Source: Talpa occidentalis
Lineage: Eukaryota > Chordata > Mammalia > Eulipotyphla > Talpidae
Assembly (NCBI RefSeq): GCF_014898055.3
Contig: NW_026555331.1
Span: 104,157,194 to 104,221,193, forward strand
Direction: 5' to 3'
Length of the DNA stretch: 64,000 bases
Shown here: piece by piece, positions 1-12,655 of the stretch
Layout of the letters: every line of letters begins with the position of its first letter
Position numbering within the stretch: position 1 is the stretch's first letter
Program-made: the position numbers and the translations under genes
Notes under the pieces: model-generated
Databases searched by the model: none
The model's input: only the letters and a program-made list of their open reading frames with translations
Told to the model about the DNA's origin: nothing

Positions 1-200
1 AAGCTAACCCACAAGGTGCAGCAGACCTCTCCTGCCTTGCCCGCTGCTTCCCTCAGCAGTGTATTTCAGGAGATCTTCCTGTTCTGCTCTCCACTCTGTC
101 TATGGTGAATCCTCTCACTGCCCCCCACTCACCACACACACCTCTGGCCTACACTCCAGTTCTAACTAAATTAAAAAAATAAATCTTTAAGAAATAAAAT
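1..200 (+). mobile_element. tRNA-derived SINE, 3' part, cut by the window edge
   Basis: This is the 3' body of the SINE family found throughout the left third of the window. It contains the conserved phrase gcagacctctcctg, then ctcagcagtgtatttc, then ggtgaatcctctcac, and ends in an AATAAAT-rich tail. The promoter half lies outside the window. Confidence 0.85.
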
Positions 201-210
201 AAAAATCTAC

Positions 211-832
211 AAAAAAAAGAACTAGAATTGTTTCTGCTTCCTGAAACTAAGCCATGAAACATTTTAATCCCTAAAGCAATCGATTAGTAATGATAAAACA
301 AGTCAAACCAAAGATGAATCCCACTCACAGGGAGGCATCATTTGGAGTACAAATGATAATACACACAAAAGAAAAAAGCATGGGGCTATATACAAACAAG
401 CAAAGTGGCAAAGCATAGAAATTTCTGCAGCCGCTGATAGTAAGATTATCTCTGCTCTCGGATAGAAGAGTTTCCCCGGGCAAATTTCCTTCATGCCAAG
501 CCACCCACTTAGCAGTGTTAACCAAGTTAATGAGGTCACTGGTATTCACTAGCTGCCATTTCCCTACTGTAGGCCCTTCAGCCCCACATGAAACATTAAT
601 AAATTGAATAGGTCACCAAACACATTGGTCTGGTCAGGATGAAGTTGTTTGTAAAAGGTTAGAAATCAGATTAAAATCCTCATTTGTCACACAGAGTCAG
701 GGAGGCAATACTCTTCCCTTAGCCACCAATCCCTCCAAACTTTTCAGAGAACTATTATATAAATCCAGCTCACAATATCATTAAAAAACATTGCCAATTT
801 GAGTATGGAGCTAGGTACCCATCTCTCTCATT
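211..832. other. Unique intergenic sequence, nothing recognised
   Basis: AT-rich DNA between two SINEs. The two short overlapping minus-strand reading frames here resemble nothing I know and lack gene context. Confidence 0.5.
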
Positions 833-848
833 AAAAGCACAGCAAGGA

Positions 849-1108
849 GGGCCTCCCCTGGTGGCGCAGCGGTTGAGCGCTGGACTGCGAAGCTGCCCGC
901 AGCTTCTGCAGTGCCGGTTCCATCCCCAGACCCTGGCGAGGGTCCCACATGGCGCACAAACTTCTCCTGCCGCGGCTGCTGCTCCCCTCAGCAGTGTATT
1001 TCATCAGTCTGCCTGTTCTGTTCCCCGCTCTGGCTCTGGTGAATTCTCTCACCCTCCTGCGCTTCTGACTGTACCCAATGCTTGTATTAAAAAAAAAAAA
1101 AAAAAAAA
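849..1108 (+). mobile_element. tRNA-derived SINE, full length
   Basis: Starts with the family head gggcctcc, followed by an A-box-like tggcgcagcggttgag, a B-box-like ggttccatcccc and a poly(A) tail. It is flanked by a target-site duplication aaaagcacagcaagga at 833-848 and 1105-1120, the signature of L1-driven retrotransposition. Confidence 0.93.
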
Positions 1109-1120
1109 GCACAGCAAGGA

Positions 1121-3779
1121 ATAATAACCATGAGATACCATCCTGGGAAAACCCTGGGCTTGAAAGTAAATGCAGCAGTTGAATTGGCATGCTATAATGG
1201 CCATCAAGGGGAAGTAATTCACTCAAATTTTGTATTTGTGAAGATTTGACTCAAAACCTCTACCATATTTCAGGACTGCATGTATGAGCCAGAGGACTTT
1301 TTTCCTTTTACAGTGAAGTTGGGGGGAGCCCCGGCCCTGTCCTGTGTTTAGCACTGCCACAAAGTCATCACCCTGAAAGAACTGGGAGTCCTGAGCCTTT
1401 GGTGCTGCCCAAGGAACTTCCAAACTCCAAGTGCAGGATCTACTAGTGAGATGAAAGATCTCTGAAAAATGGAAAATCAGAGACAAATCAGGGAAACAGA
1501 GATTATGATGGCTTATTGCTTGTGAACAATTTTTCAAATGCATTTTACACTTGGAATAAGCTGTACAGATATTATCCATTTATATTTCACTAATCAGTAT
1601 GTAAACATTTCAGTCATTACACATGTGTTAATAGTACAATCATTTGGTTTATGCCTTTTCTATAAGGTGAGAATATCTACTTTTATTCATAAAAATCCTA
1701 GGAAAAGAAATGTTACCAAAGAGAAAACAACCCAAAACTCTCCACTTTAGTCAATGAAAGCCGATAAAGCAACTTGCATTCCTATTGCTTAGCTCCTCGG
1801 AATGTCTACCCCCTTCTTGGCAAATCTGCTTTATTAAATATCTATTGCACCTAGCATCCATATTCTGCAATTCTGTATGCGTGTTTCCCCTAAACTATCA
1901 CTACTGATCAGATTATAAAGATTTAAGCAACAAATTTAAATGTTAGCAAGACTTAGGAATAAAGAACTAGCTAAAACAAAACAAAGGGTACATTTTATCA
2001 TAAAATGCAATGTGTGATTTTAAACATTTTAGAATATATTGTTCCACTGCCATAAAATTAAATTTTGAAGTCTGTATATGCAAAATGTGTATACTTGGTG
2101 CCAATATCTGAAGACTTAGAATATTTTAAAAATATAAACATGTATTGTTTTTTCACTAATTTTAACAACTTTATGAACCAGAGAGTAGCTAAAATAAACA
2201 GTAAACACTCATGACTCTATTTTGAAATATAAATAAAAGAGCATGGAGTTGGCGTCACTGGTTGTCACCTATATGTGTCTCAGACTTTGCAAGTGATTCT
2301 GCAGTTGCCACACAGTGGGGCCTCCAGATATCTGATTCCTGGGCTCTGCAACATCTCTAACTCCCACACCCAGCTGAGCTCAGGGTCATTCTTAGGTCAT
2401 GGTGGTTAAAGATGGCTGTCAATTCACTACTTGGGCTAGATTTCAAGTCTCCTTTATCTCTGTTATATTGATGATTCTTAGTGATGGCTTAGGATATAAA
2501 CCACACCATCCATATGCATCTTAATGGTGTGTTTTGTAGCATCGAAGTGACTGTATTATAAGCTCAGTGTACTGTATTTGAAAGAGTCTGTTACCCTTTG
2601 AAAGCTATGAACTAGAATCAATACACTTTTATCTGAATAAACAGTTATCCTTCTATGCTGCCTTGCAAATTTTAAAATAGGGGGGGATGTGATAAAACAA
2701 GTCGAAACTAGCTGATCCTGTCTTTTCTCAGTGCAAAAGTAATTATTATTCAGTCAAAAAGTATGCAGTGAAAAAGAGTAATTGCATAAGAAGACATTAT
2801 AATCTTGAGAGTATCCACCTGGTGTTTTTATTTTGATGAATACCCTTTTGGATACCTATGCCTCCACAACTTAATGTTTGTCACTATTCTCAATGGCTAA
2901 GGAGAGAGACAAGCCATAATTGTAAATTTGCACATGTTTTATTGCCAGTGCAATGGCATGAACACATTTAACAGAATTGTCATTCCATTTAATTACTCCG
3001 ATTTTGACACCGACCTACCACAGATAAAATTGATGGCAGGAGTTACAAGCACCATAAAAAAAAAACCCTGCTTTCTCTTCAAGGGGTAAGTATTAAGTTG
3101 TTCTTCCATATTCTCTATAGCTATCTGCATTAGCTGAAGAAAAAAAATAAAGCATGGTAATAGGATAGCCATCATCAAATTGCTTCCCTCCAAACTGAGT
3201 TATGCTGTGACTTGACAATGATGCATGGTCTTTTTTTTCCCCTAAGCTTACGTGGGTAAGATCTGAGACATCTGAAGAAAAATAAACAAAATAAGTAGGC
3301 AAGTGGACCAAAACAGAGAAAAGCCTTTTGCTAAATTAATCTTATATTTAATTTCTACTATATTTGTTATTGTTTAGTTTCTTCTCAACACTATATCATA
3401 ATACCCATTAGGCTTTTTCCTCAGACTGGTTAAAAAAAAACCTTAGAAGTTGGACACTAATTTCAAGATTTGTGCACATGGAAAGAAGTGGCAGGGCTGT
3501 GACAACAGAAGTTGCCAGAAGTGTGAAACAGGCCGTCAGGAGAAGTCAGCAGCTCTACTCAAGTGGGAGAGTAAGGGTGAGGCACCTGGCATCCTACCAT
3601 GTGTTACCAAATGGAAAGGTGCCAGATGCTGGCTAGAAAAGTATAAAGTACGGCCTTTCTCTTCCACAAGTTGAAAGGAGAGCTTTAGCGGCACATCAAA
3701 GTTTTATGTAGTCACATTAAACTGTCTGCTACTTGAGTTCATTTTCTACACTCTGGTTTATGACTCACTAAAAAAAAAA
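1121..3779. other. Unique AT-rich intergenic sequence
   Basis: No gene, RNA or clear repeat recognised over about 2.7 kb. Short open frames on both strands have no family resemblance and lie in AT-rich DNA. It belongs to the gene-free flank 3' of HOXA1. Confidence 0.5.
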
Positions 3780-3784
3780 GCTAG

Positions 3785-3793
<9 letters not shown>

Positions 3794-3815
<22 letters not shown>

Positions 3816-4115
3816 TTATAGAGGCATGCTTTATTTATTTGTTTGGTTTGTTTGTTTGTTTTGTTTATACATGCACTGGGTACAGTCAGAAGCGCGGGAG
3901 GGCGAGAGAATTCACCAGAGCCAGAGCGGGGAGCAGAGCAGGCAGAAGGACCGAAGTACACTGCTGAGGGGAGCAGCGGGCGGCAGGAGAGGTCTGCGCG
4001 CCATGTGGGACCCTCCTCTGGTGGCCGGGGAGCAGCCGGGGATCGAACCGGCGCCGCAGAGGCCGCGCGCAGCTTCGCAACCCAGCGCTCAACCGCTGCG
4101 CCACCGGGGAGGCCC
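3794..4115 (-). mobile_element. tRNA-derived SINE, young subfamily
   Basis: A minus-strand copy with a long poly(T) (its poly(A)), a (CAAA)n-type tail and a well-kept GC-rich head. Target-site duplication gctagtgtcttctt at 3780-3793 and 4116-4129. The tail carries the extra string gcatgcctctata (read on the minus strand), shared with the copies at 9373 and 18441. Confidence 0.93.
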
Positions 4116-4430
4116 GCTAGTGTCTTCTTAAAATGTTTCCATAAGTCTTCCTCCTCTGTCCATGAAAAAAAAACTAATTTCTAGATACATTTACAAATTG
4201 ATTACCCAAATAGAAGATGAATCAAAGCATCTCCTTTTGGGGGTCTTTTAGACTTGAAATTATCATTGAAAATAAGTTCATGTCTACTTAATTATTGATC
4301 AAGTACAAGTCTTCAATGAAAATACTCTACCATGTGGTTTCACCCCAAGCTTCCTTTGTCTTTCAATTAAGAAATGGTTGCATGCTATACTAATAAGATG
4401 AGATATTCAGAATATTAAATCAATAAGCTA

Positions 4431-4632
4431 GGGCCTCCCTGGTGACGCAGGGGGTTAAGATGCAGCCTATGAGACTGTCCGCAGTCACTGCAGCACGAGT
4501 TCGATCCCCTGCCAGGAGCTACCCACATGGTGCAGCAGACCTCTCCTGACTCTCCCGCTGCTTCCCTCAGCAGTGTATTTCAGTCATTCTGCCTGTTCTC
4601 TTCCCCACTCTGTCTCTGGTGAATCCTCTCAC

Positions 4633-4688
<56 letters not shown>

Positions 4689-4757
4689 CTATGGCCTGTG
4701 CCCGGTTCTTGCATGCATAAATAAATAAATATTTTTTTAAATAAATAAGTAAATAAA
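4431..4757 (+). mobile_element. tRNA-derived SINE with internal microsatellite
   Basis: Family head gggcctccctggtg, B-box-like gttcgatcccc and AAATA-rich tail. The variable region near the 3' end has expanded into a (CCCA)n/(AC)n microsatellite. Confidence 0.9.
4637..4686. repeat. (CCCA)n/(AC)n microsatellite
   Basis: Tandem CCCA units run into about 18 AC units inside the 3' half of a SINE copy. Confidence 0.9.
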
Positions 4758-4759
4758 CT

Positions 4760-5345
4760 ACAAATTATATGTAAAAGAAAACATCAGGTCACTGACACAA
4801 CAGATTTATTATTAAAATAGGTAAGTCAATGGCAATTCATTATATTCATTTTTATAAAGTAAGAGACAGGAAAAGATCAATGATACCTTTGGCTTATTAT
4901 GGCTTTTAATGGTACATTTATAATAGCTACTTATCTCCTATTATTTTAGCTTGCTGTAATAATGCCAAGCCAAGAAAAAAAAAAGACAATCACCATTATG
5001 GGAATACATACTTAATTCAAATCTGACTGACTATTCTTTAATCTGATTCATGTATTTATAAGGTGGCCAGAAATAGTCTAAAATGCACAGTGATTCTTAG
5101 GTATGCATAAAAACTCCATTATACAGTCCATGTTAGTTTTATAATACAAAAAAAACAGTTTTGGCTATACTTTTATAGATATGTTATTAGATAAATGACT
5201 ATATTGCAAAGTCCACCCAGAGCCCACCAGCTCAAACCTGTCTGGTGCTATCAACATCAAGAATAATAGCTGAATCCTAAGTGGATCCTTCAGCCTGATT
5301 ATGTTTCTGAGATACTATGATTTTTGCAAATACAAAACATATTTT
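4760..5345. other. Unique AT-rich intergenic sequence
   Basis: Nothing recognised between two SINE insertions. Confidence 0.5.
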
Positions 5346-5348
5346 GGT

Positions 5349-5613
5349 GGGCCTCCCTGGTGGCGCAAGGGGTTAAGCACTGCACTATGAAGCAATCCAC
5401 AGCCTCTGCAGCACAAGTTCAATCCCCGACCAGTCAGGGAGAAACCATAAGGCACAGCAGACCTCTCCTATCTCACCCGCTGCTCCCCTCAGCAGTGTAT
5501 TTCAGTAAAATCTGCCTGTTCTGCTCCCCACTCTGTCTCTGGTGAATCCTCTCATCCTCCACATCTCTGGCCTGTACCCCAGCTCTTGTATGCATAAATA
5601 AATAAATCTTTAA
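5349..5613 (+). mobile_element. tRNA-derived SINE
   Basis: Head gggcctccctggtggcgcaa, family body and AAATAAATAAATC tail. The flanking sequence acatattttgg appears on both sides as a target-site duplication. Confidence 0.92.
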
Positions 5614-5899
5614 AAAACATATTTTGGGTCCACACATGCACATGGACCCACACTGCCTGAAGACATATTGCCATCTTGAATAATGACCTTTATTTCAGTG
5701 GAGGTTTGATAGAGGCCATCTCAAATGAAAGTGGAATAAATGTGCCTACGTCTTCTAAAAGGGGTAAAGGAAAGGAGCTCTCGCAACCAATCCCCCAAAT
5801 ATTTTGATCCAGGGAAAGTGGGATTAAATAAATATTAAAGGGGAAGTGGGAAAGGCCCTAAATAGCCAAAGCAATGATGAGAGAAAAGAAGAAAAATGG

Positions 5900-7259
5900 T
5901 ACTACCACATTTTCTAACTTCAAACAATATTAATATTATAAAACAATATTAATCATAGCAATGTGGTATTGGAACAAAAACAGAAACACAGACCAATGGA
6001 ATAGAATAGAAAGCCCAAAACAAGCCCACACAAATATGGACAGTTAACCTTTGACAAAGCAGTCACATTACAAGGGATAAAGGAAAGACTTTAAAAAATG
6101 GTGCTGGGAAACTTGGACAGTCACATGCAGAAAGATGAAACTAGATCCATACTTAATTCCATACATAAAAATTAATTCAAGATGAATTAAACACATTGAT
6201 ATTAGATCTGAAACCATAAAACACTTAAAGAAAACCAAGGCAAAACACTACTGGACATCAACTGCAAAGATGTATTTAGGCACACAGCTCTAAAGGCAAG
6301 GGATACCAAAGTAAAAATAAACAAGTGGGACTATATCAAATTAAAAAGCTTTTGAACCTCAATAGAAACCACCACACGCGCACACACACACACACACACA
6401 CAAACCTATAGCTGGGAGAAGATATCTATACATTAAAAATCTGACAAGGGGTTAATTTCCAAAAATATATAAAGAATTCATACAACTCAACAATAACAAA
6501 AACCAAATACCCCCATCAGAAAATGGGCAAAAGACCAAAACAAACACTTCTACAAAGAAGACATTCAGATGCCCCAGAGATGCACGAAACAATGTTCAGC
6601 ATCACTTATTATCAAGGAAACACAAAGCAAGACCACACCAAGAAATCACCCCTGTGAGAACTGCCTATATTAAAAATGCTAGGTACAAAAAATGCTGGTG
6701 ATGATGTGGCAATAAAGGAATACTCATCCACTATTGGTAATGTAATCTGTTGAGGCGTCAACAAATAGAAAATGGTAAGGAGATACCTTAAAATAATAAA
6801 AGTAGAAATACCATATGATCCAGCAACACCACTGCTAGGCATTTACCCAAAGAACATAAAAACACTAATACAAAAAGACTTGGGCAAAATAGATGACTGG
6901 ATCAAGAAGATGTGGTACATATATACCATGGAATATTACTCAGCATTCAAAAAAGATAAACACATGCAATTTGCAGCAACATGGATGGCACTGGAAGGGA
7001 TCATGCTCAGCGAAATAAGCCAAAATGAAAAAGAAAAATACCGGATGGTCTCACTCATAGCAGGAATCTAGAAAACTTAAATAAGGGACCAAGAAAATGA
7101 ATATAAGAAAGTAAAAATCAAAATCAACAAAAAACTATGAACCAGAGACACTTTTTTGGGGGTGGGGGGCGGGAGGGGAAGGATTGGGGTCAGAATGGGG
7201 CATTTGCAATTGTATGGGGGAATATAAAAATAAAATTTATTATTTAAAAAAAAAAAAAA
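5900..7259 (+). mobile_element. LINE-1 3' fragment (ORF2 C-terminus and 3' UTR)
   Basis: Truncated L1. Nucleotide phrases typical of mammalian ORF2, such as agaccaatggaatagaat near 5990, run into a broken C-terminal reading frame at 6772-7071. That frame contains the L1 motif YPKN and the hallmark EYYSAFKK. The 3' UTR from 7072 has a G-rich stretch near 7155-7200 and ends in AATAAA-like sequence and poly(A) at about 7247-7259. The reading frame upstream is interrupted by stops, so it is dead. The same 3' UTR recurs inverted at 18904-19092. Confidence 0.88.
6381..6402. repeat. (CA)n microsatellite
   Basis: About 11 CA units inside the L1 fragment. Confidence 0.85.
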
Positions 7260-7760
7260 GATTTGGGCATTTCTATATTCATAGCCATATTATTCACAGT
7301 AGCAAAGACATGAAATCAACCTAAATGCCCAAAAATTGTACAAGAAAGTTGTGAAATATATTCTCAACAGAACACAACTCAGCTATTTAAAAATATGAAA
7401 TAGGACTTATGAGACAAAATGGATGGCTCTTGAGGTGATTATGCTAAGTGAAATAAGTCAAAAAGTGAAAGACAGTTGACAGATGGTTTCACTGCTTGTG
7501 GAACATAAATAACCAAAGAAAACAAACTGGAAAAGCACAGAAAAAATAATTCTTAGATTCTGGTTACCACAGGGAATGGGGAGGGAGGAGGAAGCTGAAT
7601 AAAGAGGGGATGGGTGAAGGAGGTGATAGAACATCAGGAAATTTGATGGAGGGTGAGCGAAACATGTGCATATATGGAGGTGTGAAACTGTACTCCCCGA
7701 AGTACCCTGGTATGTAAAAGACTAACAAATTAATAAAATTTGAGAAAAAAATAAAGGGAA
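7260..7760 (+). mobile_element. Older LINE-1 fragment
   Basis: L1 ORF2 3' phrases (cacagtagcaaagacatg, ggatggctcttgaggtgattatgctaagtgaaataag) with heavy decay, followed by a degenerate 3' UTR. It abuts the younger L1 and may be the element into which that one inserted. Confidence 0.7.
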
Positions 7761-7837
7761 GGTGAGTGTAATTTAACCAAGAAGGCAAGGGCCCCCACTA
7801 CCACCACTATTTCTTAATGATACAAGAATGATAATTT

Positions 7838-7905
7838 TTGTAAAGATTTGTTTATTTATGCATACAAGAACTGGGGTGTAGGCCATTTGTCACCACCTGT
7901 CACCC
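7838..7905 (-). mobile_element. SINE fragment
   Basis: Only the tail end of the tRNA-derived SINE remains: AAAGATTTGTTTATTTATGC followed by an agaactggggtgtaggcc-like segment. Only about 70 bp are recognisable. Confidence 0.6.
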
Positions 7906-7920
7906 AGAAAGATGCCTACT

Positions 7921-8788
7921 ATCTAAAAAACAAAATAACAAGTGTTGGCAAGGATATGGAGAAATTGGAATCCTTGTACACTGTTAATGAGAATTAAAAT
8001 GGTACAACCATTGTGAAAAATAGTATGGGAGTTCCTCAAAAAGTTAAAAATAGAATTACCATATGTTGCAGCAATTCTACTTCTCAGTGTATAACCAAAA
8101 GAAGTGAAAGCAGGGTGACAAGGAGAAATTTGTACAGCATGTTCATAGCAGCATTTTTCATAACAGCTAAAACACGAAAGCAATGCACGTATCTACCAAC
8201 AAACAAATAGCTAAACAAAATGTGATGTATACACACAATGAATAATTATTCAACCTGCAAAAGTAAGGAAATTGTATACTCTGCTATAATACAGATGAAC
8301 CTTAAGGACACTGCTAAGTGAAATAAGGCAGTCACAAAAAGACAACTACTGTATGATTCCACTTATGTCAACTTATTTGATGTGCTTAGTCAAAATCATA
8401 AGGACAGAAAGTAGAATGGTAATTGCCAGAAACCAAAGGGTAAAAGTAAGGAGTTATTATTTAATGAATATAGAGTTACATTTTTACAAGATGAATTCTG
8501 GAAATGGATGTTGGTGATGGTAGCATAACATTATGACAACATATAACACCATTCAGCTGAACACTTAAAAATAGTTGTAATAGCAAATTTTATGTTACGT
8601 GCATTTTACCACAATAAAAAGGGTGGGGGAATAAGGGTAACTCTACAACTCTCCAAAAAAGCTAAAATATGACTGGTAACACCAAGTGTTGACACAAATG
8701 TGGAGTAATTAGAACTCATATTGATGGTGAAAGTGTAAGTTGGTACATCATTGTAAATTATTTGGCAACATCTATTAAAGTTAAATGA
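7921..8788 (+). mobile_element. Old LINE-1 fragment, first part
   Basis: Decayed L1 ORF2 3' sequence (phrases such as gttggcaaggatatggagaaattgg and agttcctcaaaaagtt in shortened form) and 3' UTR. Two related L1 pieces appear to adjoin near 8640. SINE copies at 8789 and 9373 interrupt the run. Confidence 0.65.
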
Positions 8789-8995
8789 GGGCCTCCCTGG
8801 TGGTGCAAGTCTCAACACTATCAAGTTATCACAAGATATTGCAGCATGAGTTTGAACCCCAGCCAGACAAGGAACTGACCTACATGGCACAGCAGACCTC
8901 TCCTACTCGCCCACTGCGCCCCTCAGCAATGTATTTCAGTAGATCTGCCTGTTCTGCTCCCCATTCTGTCACTGTTGAATCCTCTAACCCCTCCA
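8789..8995 (+). mobile_element. tRNA-derived SINE, 3' truncated
   Basis: Family head gggcctccctggtggtgcaa and body through gttgaatcctct. The usual tail is lost or merged with the flanking L1. Confidence 0.85.
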
Positions 8996-9002
8996 ACCCC
9001 CA

Positions 9003-9356
9003 TACCTACCCTACGATCCAACAGTTCCACTGGTGTGCCTACCCTATGATCCAACAATTCCCACTCTTAGGAATGCATCTAAGAGATATAAGTGCACATT
9101 TATATCAAATGACATCAACAAGAATGTTCTAACAGTTTTACTTAAAATAGTAAAAAATTAGAAACAACCCAAATGCCATTCACTGAAGATGGATAAATGA
9201 AATGTGGCATATTATTCATATAACAGAATACTACACAGTGATTTTTAAAAATATATAAGTACTAACTATAACGTGAATGAATCTTATAGTAAGTAAGAAA
9301 AGAAGTTATACAGTACCTCCTCTGAGATTACATTTATATGAAATACAAAACAGTTA
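9003..9356 (+). mobile_element. Old LINE-1 fragment, second part
   Basis: L1 ORF2 3' phrases (aacaacccaaatgccattca, tggataaatgaaatgtggca) continue the fragment interrupted by the preceding SINE. Confidence 0.65.
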
Positions 9357-9372
9357 AGATTAAATCAGTGGT

Positions 9373-9713
9373 GGGCCTCCCCGGTGGCGCAGCGGTTGAG
9401 CGCTGGGTTGCGAAGCTGCCCGCAGCCTCTGGGGCGCCGGTTCGATCCCCGGCTGCTCCCCGGCCACAGGAGGAGGGTCCCACATGGCGCGCAGACCTCT
9501 CCTGCCATCCGCTGCTCCCCTCAGCAGTGTACTTCGGTCCTTCTGCCTGCTCTGCTCCCCGCTCTGGCTCTGGTGAATTCTCTCACCCTCCCGCCTTCTG
9601 ACTGTACCCAGTGCATGTATAAACAAACAAACAAACAAACAAACAAACAAACAAACAAACAAATAAATAAATAAAGCATGCCTCTATAAAAAAGAAAAAA
9701 AAATAAAAAAAAA
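9373..9713 (+). mobile_element. tRNA-derived SINE, young and well preserved
   Basis: The best-preserved copy in the window: A-box-like tggcgcagcggttgag, B-box-like ggttcgatcccc, full body and a (CAAA)n tail ending gcatgcctctata plus poly(A). A long perfect target-site duplication, aagattaaatcagtggt, flanks it (9357-9372 region and 9716-9732). Confidence 0.95.
9621..9662. repeat. (CAAA)n tail repeat
   Basis: About ten CAAA units in the SINE tail, shifting into TAAA units. Confidence 0.9.
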
Positions 9714-9732
9714 AAAGATTAAATCAGTGGTA

Positions 9733-10240
9733 GAGGTCAGAAGAGTTGGGAGGAGGGTTCTGACTCAAAAGGGATATGAGAGAACACCTTAGGGTGCTGG
9801 AAAGTATTACATCTTGATCTAGATGGCAATTATACAGGTATGTAATGAATCATAAAAGCATCACAGAAAAATTAGATACAAAAATCTGTATATTATTTTC
9901 ATTATATGCATTTTGGAAAAAGCAAAATTATAGGATAGAAAACAGATCAATGGGTGCCAGGAACTTGGGGTGGAAGGAGGGGGCCCACTGCAAAGGGACA
10001 CAAGGGAACTTCGTATGGCTTCTGTCTTGGCTGTGGTGGTATTACATGATTATACATAGTTCTCAAAACTCATGAAACTGCATCTTTAAAAAGGTTGAAT
10101 TCCACTATAGCTAAATTATAATTCAAGAACTACTGTAAGAGTATTCAACAGCCTATACACTTAAAATTAGTGTACTCTGTGCTCTTACTATGTTATATGT
10201 ATGCTATCTTTAAAAAGATTTAAAAGTAAAAAAAAATTAA
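9733..10240 (+). mobile_element. Old LINE-1 3' UTR fragments
   Basis: L1 3'-end phrases such as gctggaaagtattacatcttgatct and tatacacttaaaatt appear in two partly duplicated blocks. This completes the L1-rich stretch that begins near 5900. Confidence 0.55.
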
Positions 10241-11800
10241 AAGTTGAGGATAAATGGGTTATAACACATGTGTTCCACTGGTAATGGTTTGCTACGTGAA
10301 ATATTCTCATTGTTGCTACTGAATACAAACCTAGAGAGTGTTAGGTCTGGAATGAGCTGTCAATCTAAGAACTCAGGAGGCAACTAAAAAGGCAAAATGC
10401 ATTCAGTTGGAATCAAAGAATTGCAATTGGGGCACACAGATTTAGTTAGAAATTTAAAATGTGTCCCAAGGAGGGACAAAAGTCAGGTGGGCTTATTGTA
10501 AGTAAAGAGGAAGATAAAATAAGTGGTTAAAGAAAAGAATTAGTGTTAACAAGCTTAAACAACTATGCTTGGTTATAGATATTTGCTATCAATCTACTCT
10601 CTTGACAAAAAGTCCATAATGAGTCCTCCTAATCCTGATGACTTCTCAAACAATTGTTTGTCTGATGATGTCTTAAAACAATTGTTTTCTGGACCAGTTC
10701 AAAAACAGGTAAAGCAGTTTTTCTGTTATGCCTGCCTGGTTCCGTTTTAAAAATGGCTTCATAAATGTCAACTTTTCACAGACCCTTGAGGTCCATATAT
10801 TCTCACCTTCATCCAGAGGGGAAAAGTCACCTGTGATTTGTGACAGTGTGGAGCAAGAAACTAAAACCCAGAACATCAACCTCTCAAACCAATACTCTAG
10901 TTCAATTCAAGTTCAAGGGAGATTAAAAAAAAAAAAAAAGAAATCCAAATCAATCATTTGGGGCTATATAAGCAGCAAATTTTCAACCAACTGTGTAGCA
11001 CTGAGTCTCTCTTTGCATAGATTTGCCCTCTACTTCTAAAGGTACTGAGAGAACTAACCAGAAGTTTACAAGTGTCCTTGAGCTATTTAAGTGACTAAAT
11101 ACCTAAATAATCTAAGGTATCAAAGATCATTTGTGAACAGTAATTTGTCATAAAATATAGATCATGGCAGCCTCCATTTAGGGGCTTCAACTCAAAATCA
11201 AATCTACTCTTCCCTGTTCAGGGTCATTATCAATATCACTTAGTCACACAAAGCACCCAACTGTTCTACTACTGAAAGAGAGATTTTAGGGTGCAGTGTA
11301 GGTTGTATGTCCCCTTAATTAACTCCTCTGAAAGTGCAGGTCCTCTGCAACCAAGTCAACTTTTGAAAGTGTGCACATGCCTGAACATCCAGATCTTCAC
11401 AGATCTATGGAGCAGTGTTCTTGTGCCATACAGTTTGCAACATGGGCCTCACCAAATGACACACATGAGCAGTTGAGCCATACTTCTCCTTAAAATTGAG
11501 ACATTAAGGAAGTGTGAAATCAGTAGCCCTACATTCCCTTTCTTAGCTCTGCTTCTAGCTAGATGACCCTGTGGCCTCCAGTCCTCTCCTTCCCACACCA
11601 CAGCACAAGCACCACCTACTCTCTGACCTCCACCCCTGTCAAAATAGAAAAGACTCTAGTATCAGTTATTTACATTTTTTGATTGACTGCTTGGTTTCAC
11701 TTAATTTCAAAAAGCTTCAGTCAGTATGTTCATTCAAGCAATGTTTACATTTAAAGCATTTTACACCTCCATGTATAACAAAAGGTCAGTTCTCCATTAA
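10241..11800. other. Unique intergenic sequence
   Basis: No gene or repeat recognised. Short open frames on both strands show no family features. Confidence 0.5.
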
Positions 11801-11808
11801 AGAATTTT

Positions 11809-12060
11809 GGGACCTCCCCAGTGGCGTAACGGGTTGAGCGCAGTGCTGTGAAGCTGTCTGCAGCCCCTGCAGCACAGGTTCGATTCCCAGCCAGCCAGGG
11901 AGATACCCATATGACATGGCAGACCTCTCTTGTCTCGCCCGCTGTTCTCCTCAGTAGAGTATCTCGGTCCGTCTGCCTGTTCTGTTCCCCACTCTGTCTC
12001 TAGTGAATCCTCTCACCTCCTGCGCCTCTGGCCTGTACCCCAGCTCTTGCATAAAAATAA
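11809..12060 (+). mobile_element. tRNA-derived SINE, first of three in a row
   Basis: Head gggacctccccagtggcg, B-box-like ggttcgattccc and a short AT tail. It runs directly into the next copy. Confidence 0.9.
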
Positions 12061-12340
12061 AGGGCCTCCCTGATGGTGCAAGTGGTTGAGTGCCACACCA
12101 TGAAGCTGTCCGCAGCCTCTGCAGCACGGGTTCAATCCCGGCCAGCTGGCAAGAATCCCACATGGCGAAGCAGACCTCTCCTGCCTCACCTGCTGCTTGC
12201 CTCAGCAGTGTATTTCATCAGTCTGCCTGTTCTGTTCCCTGCTCTGTCTCCGGTGAATCCTCTCACCCTCCTACGCATCCGGCCTGTACCCCGGTTCTTG
12301 CATAAATAAACAAATCTTTAAAAAAATAAAATTAAAATTA
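12061..12340 (+). mobile_element. tRNA-derived SINE, second of three in a row
   Basis: Starts with gggcctccctgatgg immediately after the tail of the previous copy. Ends in an AAATAAAC and A-rich tail. Confidence 0.9.
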
Positions 12341-12368
12341 AATTAAAAAATCTTTTTTTAAAAAAAGA

Positions 12369-12655
12369 GGGGCCTCCTTTTTAAAAAAAAAAAAGAGGTG
12401 CAAGGGGTTAAGAACCGCACTATGAAGCAATCCGCAGCCTCTGCAGCATGAGTTTAATCCCCGGCCAGCCAGGGAGACAACCACATGGCACAGCAGACCT
12501 CTCCTGTCTCGCCCGCTGCTTCTCTCAGCAGTGTACATTGGTCAATCTGCCTGTTCTGTTCACTACTCTGTCTCTGGTGAATCCTCTCACCCCCCGCATC
12601 TCTGGCCTGTACCCCAGCTCTTATATGCATAAATAAATAAATCTTTAAAAAAAAG
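12369..12655 (+). mobile_element. tRNA-derived SINE, third of three in a row
   Basis: The head is interrupted: gggcctcc is followed by a poly(T)/poly(A) patch before the normal gaggtgcaaggggttaag. The body and AAATAAATAAATC tail are normal. The string aaagaatttt occurs before the first copy (about 11799-11808) and after this one (about 12652-12661), so the trio may sit within one ancestral duplication. Confidence 0.85.

Noticed and set aside
6772..7071. A 99-codon frame with L1 ORF2 similarity
   Set aside because: It is the C-terminus of a truncated, interrupted L1 and was annotated as a repeat, not as a gene.
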